Origin: Chryseobacterium sp. CY350
Lineage (GTDB): Bacteria > Bacteroidota > Bacteroidia > Flavobacteriales > Weeksellaceae
Assembly (NCBI RefSeq): GCF_027945075.1
Contig: NZ_CP116034.1
Location: 3,038,001 to 3,102,000 of the forward strand
DNA: 64,000 nucleotides
Reading direction: 5' to 3'
Positions 8,490-17,069 of the stretch are shown here, in pieces. The number at the start of each line of letters is the position of its first letter. The stretch's first letter is position 1. The position numbers and the translations under genes are program-made. The notes below the pieces were generated by a model that worked only from the letters and a program-made list of their open reading frames with translations, was not told where the DNA came from and did not search any database.

Positions 8490-8717
8490 ATGAAAAAGTC
8501 ATTATTCGTAGCTGCTATCGCTGCAATTTCATTAGTTGCTTGTAAGAAAACTGAAGCTACTGCTACAGATGCTAACGATTCTATCGAAGCTAACGCTGAT
8601 TCAGCTCAAAATGCTATCGATTCTTCAGCTAACGTTGCTGTAGATTCTACTAAAGCTGCTGCTGATATGAAGAAAGACAGCGTTGAAGCTAAGTCTGATT
8701 CAGCTAAAGTTAAGTAA
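8490..8717 (+). CDS. Small Ala/Asp/Ser/Lys-rich lipoprotein
   Basis: 75 residues. A lipoprotein signal ends in LVAC with Cys18, leaving a 58-residue mature part made almost only of Ala, Asp, Ser, Lys, Glu and Thr, with recurring DS dipeptides roughly every seven residues. It should be a helical, highly soluble peptide tethered to a membrane, possibly abundant: codons are uniform and a strong terminator follows. Such small lipoproteins are common in Chryseobacterium-like genomes, but I know no function. ATG at 8490 is the only sensible start. Confidence 0.8.
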   Translation: MKKSLFVAAIAAISLVACKKTEATATDANDSIEANADSAQNAIDSSANVAVDSTKAAADMKKDSVEAKSDSAKVK

Positions 8718-8746
8718 TTAACAAATAGCTTACGCTAAAATAAAAG

Positions 8747-8777
8747 AACCGTTTCGCACAGCGAAACGGTTTTTTTA
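8747..8777. terminator. Bidirectional terminator
   Basis: Stem AACCGTTTCGC / GCGAAACGGTT, 11 bp with a 3-base loop, followed by seven T. The left side is A-rich, so it also serves the converging methyltransferase gene. Confidence 0.9.
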
Positions 8778-8803
8778 TTGTTATAATGTTCTGTAAATAT
8801 TAA

Positions 8804-9571
8804 TTAATTCTTCTTCTGCTTTAAGGCTTCATAACATGTAATGGCGACTGCATTACTGAGATTTAAAGAATCAATACTTCCGGACATGGGAATTAAAGTG
8901 TTTTTTCCTTTTCCAGACCAGAAATCGCTCAATCCTGAATGCTCTGTACCGAATAGGATTGCAGATTTTTTCGTAAAATCTCTTTTATAAAGATCCTCCG
9001 AAGTTTCATCCATAATTGTTGTATAGATATTGAATCTGTTGTTTTTCAAAAAGTCTAGAGTTTCCTGATTGTCAGATTGAAAAACATCCATTCCAAACAA
9101 ACAACCTACGCTGGAGCGAATTACATTGGGATTATAAAAATCAGCTTTTGCATCGGTTACAATCAATGCGTCAATACCAAAAGCTTCGCAGCTTCTTAGA
9201 ATTGCTCCCAGATTTCCGGGTTTTTCAACTCCTTCTACGATTATTATTGTTGAATTCTCTTTCGGTTGATAAGAGTCTAAATGAGTTTCTTTCGCTTTAT
9301 AAATTCCGATAATTCCTTCAGAACTTCCTCGGTATGCGATTTTTTCGTAGACCTTTTCAGAAACATAATGAATTTTTTCTTGTGGAAGTTTTCCTGTAAA
9401 TATATTTTCACAAACAAAAAACTCTAGCACTTCAAAACTATATTTCTGCGCTCTTTCGTTCTCCTGCTGTCCTTCAACGACAAATACACCCGTTTTTTTT
9501 CTAAAACGGTTATCTGTTAAAAGCTTGGTGATGTTTTTAATTTTTTCGTTCTGGAAACTTTCTATTAGCAT
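8804..9571 (-). CDS. SpoU/TrmH-family RNA 2'-O-methyltransferase
   Basis: 255 residues. An N-terminal substrate-binding domain (about 1-95, with FVVEGQQENERA) is followed by a SPOUT methyltransferase domain with all three signature motifs: EGVEKPGNLGAILRS (113-127), LFGTEHSGLS (206-215) and IPMSGSIDSLNLSNA (227-241). These enzymes use a trefoil-knot SAM site to methylate ribose 2'-OH in rRNA or tRNA. The target (for example 23S G2251 as for RlmB) cannot be fixed from sequence. It lies 33 bases after rmuC on the same strand and probably shares its transcript. Confidence 0.93.
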   Translation of the reverse strand: MLIESFQNEKIKNITKLLTDNRFRKKTGVFVVEGQQENERAQKYSFEVLEFFVCENIFTGKLPQEKIHYVSEKVYEKIAYRGSSEGIIGIYKAKETHLDSYQPKENSTIIIVEGVEKPGNLGAILRSCEAFGIDALIVTDAKADFYNPNVIRSSVGCLFGMDVFQSDNQETLDFLKNNRFNIYTTIMDETSEDLYKRDFTKKSAILFGTEHSGLSDFWSGKGKNTLIPMSGSIDSLNLSNAVAITCYEALKQKKN

Positions 9572-9604
9572 TTTGCAAAATTATGTAAAATTTCGCATAA
9601 TGTT

Positions 9605-10951
9605 TTATTCAGAAAGATCAATTTGGTTTTCAGAAGTATCAATCATATTTTGCGGTAGAGATTTGTTGATCTTATTTTGAAGTCCCATATTTTTTAGATC
9701 CTCAGCACGCTTGATCAGATTTCCTCTGCCTGTGTACAGCTGCGAAAAAGCATCGGTGTATGATTTCTGAGCCATATCCATATTTTTACCTACTTTTTCT
9801 AGGTTATCTACAAATCCTACGAGCTTATCGTATAATTTCGCTCCTGCCTCAGAGATTTTTAATGCATTTTGACTCAGATTGTCTCGTTTCCATAAGTCTG
9901 AAATAAGTTTTAAAAATGCAATTAGATTGGTAGGACTCACCAGAATGACGTGTCTTGTATAGGCGTAATTCCATAAGTTTTGATCGTGTTGAACAGCAAT
10001 TAAAAATGCTGGTTCGATAGGGACAAACATAATCGTGAAATCCAGTGATTCACTGATGTGGTCATATCTCTTTCTGCTCAGATCATCAATATGTCTTTTA
10101 ATTGAACCAATATGTAGCGTTATAAGTTGTGCTTTTTCTTCAGGAGATTCAGATGAATTCATTTTTTCGTAAGCGTTCAGAGAAACTTTTGAATCAATTA
10201 TAACCAGTTGATTTCCCGGAAGTTTTAATGTAAAATCCGGACGTAAATTATCGCCATCTTCATTTTTAATGTTTTGCTGTTTAAAATACTCGCGATCTTT
10301 TGTAAGTCCGGAATCTTCCAGAATTCTTTCCAGAATCATTTCGCCCCAATCGCCTTGTGTTTTCGTCTGGCCTTTTAACGCATTTGCCAAATTGTTGGCT
10401 TCCTGACTCACTTTTGTCGTTTGTTCCAGCATTAATTTTATGGTGCTGTTCAGTGAATGTCTTTCACGCGCTTCATTTTCATACACTTCATTCACTCTCT
10501 TTTTAAAATTTTCCAGATTTTCACCCAATGGTTTTAATAAAGTATCTAAATTCTGTTTATTAGATTGAGTAAATTTTTCGGTTTTTTCTTCTAAAATTTT
10601 ATTGGCTAAATTTTCAAACTGAAGCCTTCCTTCTTCCTGAATGTTTTTTGTTTCTTCCTTTTGAGCTTTCAAAAAAGTATTTTCGGCAGAGACTTTCGCA
10701 AATTCTGCTTTTAAATCATTCATTAAATCAGATTGATTGAGATAGATTTCTTTTTCTTTGGTAATGATCTGATTAAGTTCATTGATCTTGAGATTTACAT
10801 TTTCAAGATCAGAATTGTTTTTAATAAATGTATGATTCAGTTCGTCGTAGGAACTTCTTGAAACCGTTGAGGATTTCAAAATAAAATATAAAATTACAGC
10901 ACCCAGAATTCCTCCGGAAATAAATCCGATGATTAAATAAGTCGTCTCCAT
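9605..10951 (-). CDS. rmuC: DNA recombination protein RmuC
   Basis: 448 residues. One N-terminal transmembrane helix (about 4-26), a long coiled coil (about 30-150), then the RmuC nuclease-like domain (about 160-420) with GDWGEMILERILEDSGL, RPDFTLKLPGNQLVIIDSKVSLNAY (PD-(D/E)xK-like) and the HVILVSPTNLIAFLKLI block. RmuC limits inversions at short inverted repeats, probably by cleaving DNA structures. Length is normal. The start ATG at 10951 gives METTYLIIGF, which suits the anchor. Confidence 0.93.
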   Translation of the reverse strand: METTYLIIGFISGGILGAVILYFILKSSTVSRSSYDELNHTFIKNNSDLENVNLKINELNQIITKEKEIYLNQSDLMNDLKAEFAKVSAENTFLKAQKEETKNIQEEGRLQFENLANKILEEKTEKFTQSNKQNLDTLLKPLGENLENFKKRVNEVYENEARERHSLNSTIKLMLEQTTKVSQEANNLANALKGQTKTQGDWGEMILERILEDSGLTKDREYFKQQNIKNEDGDNLRPDFTLKLPGNQLVIIDSKVSLNAYEKMNSSESPEEKAQLITLHIGSIKRHIDDLSRKRYDHISESLDFTIMFVPIEPAFLIAVQHDQNLWNYAYTRHVILVSPTNLIAFLKLISDLWKRDNLSQNALKISEAGAKLYDKLVGFVDNLEKVGKNMDMAQKSYTDAFSQLYTGRGNLIKRAEDLKNMGLQNKINKSLPQNMIDTSENQIDLSE

Positions 10952-11061
10952 TCTTCAAAATTACAAAAAGATACGGGTGATTTTTACGGGAAACCGTCAA
11001 ATCTTATATGATAATTATATCCTAAATTTACGTAGTTTTATTCCACAGAAATTTGCCAATC

Positions 11062-11253
11062 ATGATTTTGTCAATCACTCCATTTAATATTCTTTGTTTC
11101 GCAATCTTAACTGCTATTGTTTACATAACAGGATTATATTTCGTTTTTAAAAACAAGCTGGGATTCGTGGGTTTGTTAAGTATTATATTTTTTCCGTCTC
11201 TTGGTTCGTTAGGAATTATCCTTTACTGTATAAGAAAAAACGAAAAAGTATAA
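11062..11253 (+). CDS. Small two-helix membrane protein, PLDc_N-like
   Basis: 63 residues from the ATG at 11062 (a TTG three codons earlier is possible). Two transmembrane helices (about 7-27 and 34-54) and a short basic tail ending in RKNEKV. The second helix pattern, F-P-x-L-G-x-L-G-I-I-L-Y, is like the N-terminal module of phospholipase D-type cardiolipin synthases, which also occurs alone in small proteins. No catalytic part is present. Function unknown. Confidence 0.6.
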   Translation: MILSITPFNILCFAILTAIVYITGLYFVFKNKLGFVGLLSIIFFPSLGSLGIILYCIRKNEKV

Positions 11254-11267
11254 ATGCTAAAATGATT

Positions 11268-12023
11268 CTATTTAAGCTTTGTATTCTCTAAAATTTCAAT
11301 ATTTTTAATCACATCATTACTTTCGCATTTCTTGAGCTCTTTCAACAAAGCAGAAGAAAGCAGTTTCGGATCTAAAATTTGTGAAGCCACTTTTGCAGCG
11401 GCATAATCTACAATATTGATCACAGATTCTCTCAGGATATTCGGAGTATTGGAAGCAATTACCGCAGTTGCCCACGAAGTTTCTCTCGCTTTCGAAATGG
11501 CAAAATCTAAAATCACATTGTCTTTTCCGTTGGAAAGTTTGTCAATAAGATTTACGGGATAGCAGATTTTATTTAAAGAATCCTGAACGTTTTGATTAAT
11601 TGAGGCGATGACAGAATTAATGGTTTCAAAATCTTTTTTTAACGGAGTTATTTTGCGATAAGGCATTACAGAAGCGGCTGAAATTCCTAAATCAAGATTG
11701 ATATGTGCATTCATTCCCAAGAAAATATGCTGTAAAATAAGAAGATTTTTATTTGTAGCTGCTTCAAATGCGAGATACCATGCGTTTGTACATTTTTTTC
11801 CTTTGCTGTAATTTTCCCATGCTTCAAGATATCGGTTGGCGAAAGCAAGATCAAGCAAAGTCATTCTTGCATTATCTTCAAATTTTTTCTGCTGAATTCC
11901 TTTCAAAACCTGAGCGGTCATTATTCTATATGTACACGCAAAATATCCGACAGGATTTTGATTTTCTTTGCTCCAGATAATGATTTCGTCTAATTTTTTC
12001 AGAACTTCTTCAATGGTTTTCAT
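11268..12023 (-). CDS. DUF5995 family protein
   Basis: 251 residues, soluble and helical, no signal peptide. The segment HIFLGMNAHINLDLGISAA (about 107-125) with two histidines is characteristic of the DUF5995 family as I recall it, and NQNPVGYFACTYRIMTAQV near the N-terminus is also typical. The family has no established function; the conserved histidine/asparagine/aspartate cluster hints at a metal or ligand site. The gene lies downstream of a small membrane protein gene on the same strand but is separated from it by a terminator hairpin. Confidence 0.75.
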   Translation of the reverse strand: MKTIEEVLKKLDEIIIWSKENQNPVGYFACTYRIMTAQVLKGIQQKKFEDNARMTLLDLAFANRYLEAWENYSKGKKCTNAWYLAFEAATNKNLLILQHIFLGMNAHINLDLGISAASVMPYRKITPLKKDFETINSVIASINQNVQDSLNKICYPVNLIDKLSNGKDNVILDFAISKARETSWATAVIASNTPNILRESVINIVDYAAAKVASQILDPKLLSSALLKELKKCESNDVIKNIEILENTKLK

Positions 12024-12047
12024 AGTGTTTTAGTTTAATTAAAGATA

Positions 12048-12076
12048 AGAAAAAACCTCGTGGATTTACGAGGTTG
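12048..12076 (-). terminator. Terminator after the small membrane-anchored protein gene
   Basis: On the minus strand AACCTCGT / ACGAGGTT forms an 8-bp stem with a 6-base loop followed by a T-run, directly after the stop codon of the upstream minus-strand gene. Confidence 0.8.
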
Positions 12077-12532
12077 TTATTTTATTTTAATTTCTTCCAA
12101 GTTATATGAAAACTCACAATCTTTTCCTAAATATCCGAACATTCCCCATTTTGCGTCATTAAAATAATTCATGTTTTTAATTACATATTTATTGTTTTCT
12201 GTTTTAACGACGATTTTATCAGAGAGTCTAACTTTTTTAAAGGGAATATTAAATGAAATCGCATCAATAGATTTGTTTACTACATCTGCAGAATCAATGC
12301 TTTTAGAATCCTGAATCAATATGAGTTTTATCTGACGAACATTTTTAGTTGCGGTTATTTCTATAATCGGATCATCGATAATATATTCAGTAGTTGCGCA
12401 CTCAATATCGTCGGCTTCATTCCGTTGTCGGCTTGTAGAAACCTGATAGTAGAAAATTCCACAGAAAATCAAAATTATAACAATAAGAACTCCTACAATA
12501 ATCAGACAGCCTTTCAGAAATTTATTCATCAA
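12077..12532 (-). CDS. Small membrane-anchored protein, function unknown
   Basis: 151 residues: one N-terminal transmembrane helix (about 8-30, IIVGVLIVIILIFCGIFYY), then an extracytoplasmic domain of beta character with several KNVRQIKLIL- and KIVVKTENNKYVIK-like strands. No lipobox fits well. It is not recognised as a named family. It has its own terminator and a 69-base gap to pncB upstream. Confidence 0.65.
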   Translation of the reverse strand: MMNKFLKGCLIIVGVLIVIILIFCGIFYYQVSTSRQRNEADDIECATTEYIIDDPIIEITATKNVRQIKLILIQDSKSIDSADVVNKSIDAISFNIPFKKVRLSDKIVVKTENNKYVIKNMNYFNDAKWGMFGYLGKDCEFSYNLEEIKIK

Positions 12533-12600
12533 TATAATTTAGAATTTGTATCAGCGATTTTTAAAGGAACAGCAATGAATTTTCACGATTATCGTGAGTA

Positions 12601-13779
12601 TTAATCTTTAATTCTCAAAAATTCTTTCGCCAATTCAATCATTTTCGGATCTCCTGTATATTTTCCATGTTCGTCGGAAAGTTTCACTGTGGGAATCCAT
12701 TCTTTATTTAATGATTGTACACCGATTAATTTCATGACGATATTCATTGGTTTCAGGCCAACATCATTGGTGAGATTGGTGCCGATTCCGAACGAAACAC
12801 CAATTTTCCCTTTGCAGTATCTGGTGATTTCCTCTACCTTTCCAAGATTTAAATTATCTGAAAAAATAATGTATTTAAATAAAGGATTGATGCCATTGCT
12901 TTGATAATGTGCGATCGTTTTGTCTGCAAATTCAAAAGGATCTCCGCTGTCGTGACGAACGCCATCAAAAAGTTTTGCAAATTTTTTGTCAAACTGCTGA
13001 AAGAATACATCTGTTGTATAAGTATCTGAAAGGGCAACTCCCAAATCGCCACGATAAACGTCAACCCAATGTTCAAGAGCCAGTTCGTTTGCCATTTTAA
13101 ATCCGAATTCAGCACCGTGAAACATAAACCATTCGTGAGCGTGAGTTCCAATTGGTTTTACACCGTATTTCATGGCGAAATGTACATTTGAACTTCCGAT
13201 AAACGTGGAATCTTTTTTCTGTGTTAAAGCTTCCATTACCAAATTCTGAACTTTATATGAATGTCGTCTTCTGGTTCCAAATTCGGCAAAGGTAACGCCG
13301 AGATTATTTAGAGAGTCGGCTTTTTCTAAAGTTTTTGTCATAACAACATCGTTAGAATCTCTTTCCATGTGATTCATTTCATAATGGAGCTCGCTGATTA
13401 AAGACAATAATGGAACTTCCCAAAGAATTGTTCTGTACCAAAGTCCTTCTACAGTCACAGAAAGATCGTTTCCGGTCTGCACAATTTTAACTTCCGAGGG
13501 ATCATAGTGATATCCTTCGAGAAAATCTAAGTACGGTAAATTTAAATAAGGGCAGGTTCTGGTAAGAAACTTTTTTTCTTCTTTGGTAAGTTTCAGTTCT
13601 GCCATTTTTGCAACGATCTCCCGTAAAGCTACATCAAAGCCTTCCGGAAAATGGTGTTTCCCTCGGTTGATAAATTCGTATTTCACGATCTGACTCGGGA
13701 AAAGTTTAACCACAGCATTTTGCATGGTAATTTTGTAAAAATCGTTATCGAGTATTGAATTGAATCGTATTTCAGACAT
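12601..13779 (-). CDS. pncB: Nicotinate phosphoribosyltransferase
   Basis: 392 residues, normal length. It joins nicotinate and PRPP to give nicotinate mononucleotide, with ATP hydrolysis, in NAD salvage. Motifs seen: DNDFYKITMQNAV at the N-terminus; FGTRRRHSY (167-175); GTHAHEW (211-217), whose His215 matches the autophosphorylated histidine; and VRHDSGDPFEF (274-284) for PRPP binding. The start ATG at 13779 is supported by MSEIRFNSILDNDFYK. A second NAD-pathway gene, nadD, lies far away at 57.6 kb. Confidence 0.96.
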   Translation of the reverse strand: MSEIRFNSILDNDFYKITMQNAVVKLFPSQIVKYEFINRGKHHFPEGFDVALREIVAKMAELKLTKEEKKFLTRTCPYLNLPYLDFLEGYHYDPSEVKIVQTGNDLSVTVEGLWYRTILWEVPLLSLISELHYEMNHMERDSNDVVMTKTLEKADSLNNLGVTFAEFGTRRRHSYKVQNLVMEALTQKKDSTFIGSSNVHFAMKYGVKPIGTHAHEWFMFHGAEFGFKMANELALEHWVDVYRGDLGVALSDTYTTDVFFQQFDKKFAKLFDGVRHDSGDPFEFADKTIAHYQSNGINPLFKYIIFSDNLNLGKVEEITRYCKGKIGVSFGIGTNLTNDVGLKPMNIVMKLIGVQSLNKEWIPTVKLSDEHGKYTGDPKMIELAKEFLRIKD

Positions 13780-13811
13780 ATGTGTAATTTTAACGCAAAT
13801 ATAATGATTTA

Positions 13812-13844
13812 AAATAAAAATCGTCTAAATGTAAGACGATTTTT
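13812..13844 (-). terminator. Terminator after dps
   Basis: AAAAATCGTCT / AGACGATTTTT, 11-bp stem and 7-base loop, T-rich on the minus strand, between the dps stop codon and the pncB start. Confidence 0.75.
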
Positions 13845-13870
13845 AAATATTTTAATTGTTTTCTGTAAGA

Positions 13871-14347
13871 TTATTTCCCTAAATAAGAATTGTACATCCA
13901 TACTTCTTTCTCCTGTTCTGTGATATAATCGCTCATTTGCGAGTTAGTACCTTCGTCTCCAGCTTTGTCGGTGATCTCTAAAAGTTCGCGTTGCAGATCA
14001 ATCACCACTTTGAATGAATTCAAAATAATCTCTACACTTTTATTTCCGTCACTTACTTCTTTGCTTTCCTGAATTGTCGAAACTTTCAGATAATCTGAAT
14101 AGTTGTGAGCTGGTGTTGCTCCCAAAGTTAAAATTCGTTCAGCAATTTCATCAATTTTTAAAACAAGACTGTTGTAAAGTTCTTCAAATTTTGGGTGGAG
14201 TGTAAAAAACTGCTCACCTTTAATATTCCAGTGAGATCCCCGAGTGTTCTGATAAAATACGGAATAGTTTGCTAAAAGTATATTTAGTTTTTGTGAAATG
14301 TTTTGGCAGTCGGATTCTTGCAGTCCGATAATGTTTGCGTTTTTCAT
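13871..14347 (-). CDS. dps: Dps family DNA-protection ferritin
   Basis: 158 residues. Dps forms a 12-subunit shell that oxidises Fe2+ with H2O2 and stores it, protecting DNA in starvation and oxidative stress. The intersubunit ferroxidase residues are present: His39 (GSHWNIKG), His51 (LHPKFEELY), Asp66 and Glu70 (KIDEIAERI). No extended Lys-rich N-terminal tail is present, so direct DNA binding may be weak. It is monocistronic with its own terminator. It diverges from the GT-C-like gene; the regulator is not evident. Confidence 0.94.
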   Translation of the reverse strand: MKNANIIGLQESDCQNISQKLNILLANYSVFYQNTRGSHWNIKGEQFFTLHPKFEELYNSLVLKIDEIAERILTLGATPAHNYSDYLKVSTIQESKEVSDGNKSVEIILNSFKVVIDLQRELLEITDKAGDEGTNSQMSDYITEQEKEVWMYNSYLGK

Positions 14348-14417
14348 AAGTTTATATTTGATAATTCATAGGTAGGAAAAAGTATGCCGAAATTGTTTCC
14401 CGGTCATTGATGATGCT

Positions 14418-14425
14418 TATCTTTG
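14418..14425 (+). promoter_or_regulatory. -7 promoter element for the GT-C-like gene
   Basis: TATCTTTG matches TAnnTTTG, 40 bases before the start codon. A TTG at 14393-14395 is 22 bases upstream. Confidence 0.45.
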
Positions 14426-14465
14426 ATATTTTAAAAATTAATCTTAAAAAAACAGAACCAATTTA

Positions 14466-16043
14466 ATGATCAGTAAGAAAAGCTTTTGGATTTCACTTAT
14501 GGCAGTTTTTTCTGTTTGTGCTGGTTATTACTTTCATTCGCTTTCGCAAACGGAAGGCAATTTTACTTATCCTATTGATGATGCTTACATTCATCTCGCT
14601 ATTGCCAAAAATTTTTCGGAAAATCATATTTGGGGCGTTACTTCACATCAGTTTTCATCAACTTCTTCAGCGCCGCTATTTACTTTTATTTTAAGTTTTT
14701 TAATAACTGTCTTTGGAAATCATGACATCATTCCTCTTTTGTTCAATATCTTTTTTGGTGCCGGAATTATATACATCCTGAATAAATACTTTTTACAATA
14801 TTTTACCAACTCAAGTCATATAGTTTTAGCGACGCTGTTTACGGTGTTTTTTTCTCTGTTGCATCTTCATATTTTGATGGGAATGGAGCATATTTTTCAG
14901 GTGTTTCTTTTTGCTGTAAATATTTACTGTTTGTCACAGAAGGATAGAAGTAAGATTGTTTCAGTTGTTTTCTTTGCTTCTTTGTTTTTAATGGGATTGG
15001 TTCGGTTTGAAAGTATGTTTTATTTTGTGATTTTGGCTTTCGTTTTTTTAATTTTAAAAAATTGGCGAGATGCTTTATTGGTTCTGATCATAGGTTTTTT
15101 ACCGATTGTACTTTTTTGCGGTTTTAACTTTCAGCAGAGCGGGTATTATTTTCCTAATTCGGTAGTTGTGAAAGGGACGAGGCTTAGTTTAGACTCAACA
15201 CTTTTCAATCAAATTAAAAATATTTTCATCCATAAATTACTGTTGAATACCAGCTTTTACAAAATCGGAATTTTCCCTATCCTTATATGTATAATGATTG
15301 TCCGGAAAAGTTGGAAAGGAAATAAATTTTCAGATATTATTAAAAATAATTTTTTGCTGATAGTTTTTTCACTTCTGATAATCTGTCATACGCTTTTTGC
15401 AGATCTAAAAGGTGCTTTCAGATACGAAGCTTATATTCTCGTAGGATTTTCGATGGCAATTATTCCTAAAATCATAAATCTCTTCGAAAACTTCTGGTCA
15501 TTTATAAAAAAAGAAATGTTGCTGAGCTTTTTAATAGTAATGAATGTTTTTCTAATGATTTATAAATTAAATTCTGGCCATCAGTTATTACGCTACGGCA
15601 GCAAGAATATTTACGAACAGCAGGTGCAGTCTGCAAGATTTTTAAATCAATATTACAATCATGCAAAAGTTGTGGCCAATGATATTGGAGCCATTACCTA
15701 TTTTACAGATATTCGTTTGCTGGATATTGCAGGTCTGGCTTCTACAGAAACTATTGTGTTTAACGAAAAAAATGCTGTATTTGGCTCCGAATTTAAACGT
15801 TTTCTGACAGATTATTGTGATGATCATCAATTTGAAATTGCGGTTGTATACGAAGACTGGTTACAAGGTCAGATTCCTGATAACTGGAGAAAAGTGGCTG
15901 ATTTAACAATACAGAACAAAACAACGGTTGCGAATTCCAGAGTTTCCATTTATTCGATAGATCAAACAAAAATTAATTTACTGAAAGAAAATATTAAAAG
16001 ATTTAAATGGAACAGGAATGTATCTGTAGAGATTATAAAATGA
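14466..16043 (+). CDS. Polytopic GT-C-like glycosyltransferase/membrane protein
   Basis: 525 residues with an N-terminal transmembrane helix, a loop containing the acidic pair Asp38-Asp39 in YPIDDAYIHLAIAKNF, about ten further hydrophobic helices to about residue 370, and a C-terminal ~150-residue soluble domain. The DDAY motif in the first extracytoplasmic loop, followed by an SSTSSAPLFT stretch, fits GT-C enzymes that use polyprenyl-phosphate sugars. The substrate is unknown. It stands alone, upstream of rpsL and divergent from dps. Confidence 0.7.
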   Translation: MISKKSFWISLMAVFSVCAGYYFHSLSQTEGNFTYPIDDAYIHLAIAKNFSENHIWGVTSHQFSSTSSAPLFTFILSFLITVFGNHDIIPLLFNIFFGAGIIYILNKYFLQYFTNSSHIVLATLFTVFFSLLHLHILMGMEHIFQVFLFAVNIYCLSQKDRSKIVSVVFFASLFLMGLVRFESMFYFVILAFVFLILKNWRDALLVLIIGFLPIVLFCGFNFQQSGYYFPNSVVVKGTRLSLDSTLFNQIKNIFIHKLLLNTSFYKIGIFPILICIMIVRKSWKGNKFSDIIKNNFLLIVFSLLIICHTLFADLKGAFRYEAYILVGFSMAIIPKIINLFENFWSFIKKEMLLSFLIVMNVFLMIYKLNSGHQLLRYGSKNIYEQQVQSARFLNQYYNHAKVVANDIGAITYFTDIRLLDIAGLASTETIVFNEKNAVFGSEFKRFLTDYCDDHQFEIAVVYEDWLQGQIPDNWRKVADLTIQNKTTVANSRVSIYSIDQTKINLLKENIKRFKWNRNVSVEIIK

Positions 16044-16095
16044 ATATTTTTGAGTGAGAATAAATTTCTTTTTCGGTTAATATTTGTATAACTGC

Positions 16096-16125
16096 TTGTA
16101 GATTAAAAAATTATTACTATTTTTG
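16096..16125 (+). promoter_or_regulatory. Promoter of the rpsL operon
   Basis: TTG at 16096-16098 and TATTTTTG at 16118-16125, spacing 19, match the Bacteroidota consensus. The rpsL start is 24 bases downstream, giving a short leader. Confidence 0.65.
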
Positions 16126-16149
16126 CACCCTAAAATAAAAAGCAATTAA

Positions 16150-16563
16150 ATGCCTACTATTCAACAATTAGTAAGAAAAGGAAGAGTCGCACTCACCAAG
16201 AAGAGTAAATCGGCTGCCCTTGATTCTTGTCCACAAAGACGAGGTGTATGTACGAGAGTATATACTACCACTCCTAAGAAACCTAACTCTGCACTTAGAA
16301 AAGTAGCAAGGGTAAGACTTTCAAACGGTAAAGAAGTCAACGCCTACATCCCGGGCGAAGGACATAATCTTCAAGAGCACTCGATAGTATTGGTACGCGG
16401 CGGAAGGGTGAAAGACCTACCGGGAGTAAGATATCATATCGTAAGAGGAGCATTAGACACTGCAGGTGTTAGCGGAAGAACGCAGAGAAGATCTAAGTAT
16501 GGAGCTAAGAGACCAAAACCAGGTCAGGCAGCAGCTGCGCCAGCTAAAGGAAAGAAAAAATAA
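16150..16563 (+). CDS. rpsL: 30S ribosomal protein S12
   Basis: 137 residues. S12 sits at the decoding centre and controls accuracy. The conserved loop [13 protein letters not shown] is intact with Lys43, and Lys88 is present in GGRVKDLPG; both are wild type, so no common streptomycin-resistance change is seen. The tail is slightly extended with Ala/Pro/Lys. First gene of the rpsL-rpsG-fusA-rpsJ unit. Confidence 0.98.
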   Translation: MPTIQQLVRKGRVALTKKSKSAALDSCPQRRGVCTRVYTTTPKKPNSALRKVARVRLSNGKEVNAYIPGEGHNLQEHSIVLVRGGRVKDLPGVRYHIVRGALDTAGVSGRTQRRSKYGAKRPKPGQAAAAPAKGKKK

Positions 16564-16586
16564 TCATTAAATAAGGTACAGAAACA

Positions 16587-17063
16587 ATGAGAAAGACAAA
16601 AGCGAAAAAAAGACCGTTGTTACCAGATCCGAAATTTAATGATCAATTGGTAACTAGATTCGTAAACAACTTGATGCTAGACGGTAAAAAGTCTATAGCA
16701 TTCAAAATATTTTATGATGCATTAGACATCGTAGAAACTAAAAAAGGAGAAACTGAAAAGACTGCTCTTGAAATCTGGAAAGATGCATTAACAAACGTTA
16801 TGCCTCACGTAGAAGTACGTTCTAGAAGAGTAGGTGGAGCAAACTTCCAGATTCCTATGCCGATCAGAGCTGATAGAAAAATTTCTATGGCAATGAAATG
16901 GTTAATCCTTTACTCTAAAAAGAGAAATGATAAATCAATGGCTTTGAAATTAGCTAACGAAGTGGTAGCTGCTTCAAGAGAAGAAGGTGCTGCTTACAAG
17001 AAAAAATCTGATACTCACAAAATGGCGGAAGCTAATAAAGCTTTCTCACACTTTAAATTCTAA
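16587..17063 (+). CDS. rpsG: 30S ribosomal protein S7
   Basis: 158 residues, normal length. S7 starts assembly of the 30S head by binding the 3' major domain of 16S rRNA and contacts the E-site t[20 protein letters not shown] and the [16 protein letters not shown] block are characteristic. 23 bases after rpsL and 6 bases before fusA. Confidence 0.98.
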   Translation: MRKTKAKKRPLLPDPKFNDQLVTRFVNNLMLDGKKSIAFKIFYDALDIVETKKGETEKTALEIWKDALTNVMPHVEVRSRRVGGANFQIPMPIRADRKISMAMKWLILYSKKRNDKSMALKLANEVVAASREEGAAYKKKSDTHKMAEANKAFSHFKF

Positions 17064-17069
17064 TTAGAA

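Noticed and set aside
12583..12597. TCACGA-TTA-TCGTGA inverted repeat as a terminator of pncB
   Set aside because: No T-run follows on the minus strand; at most a small palindrome.
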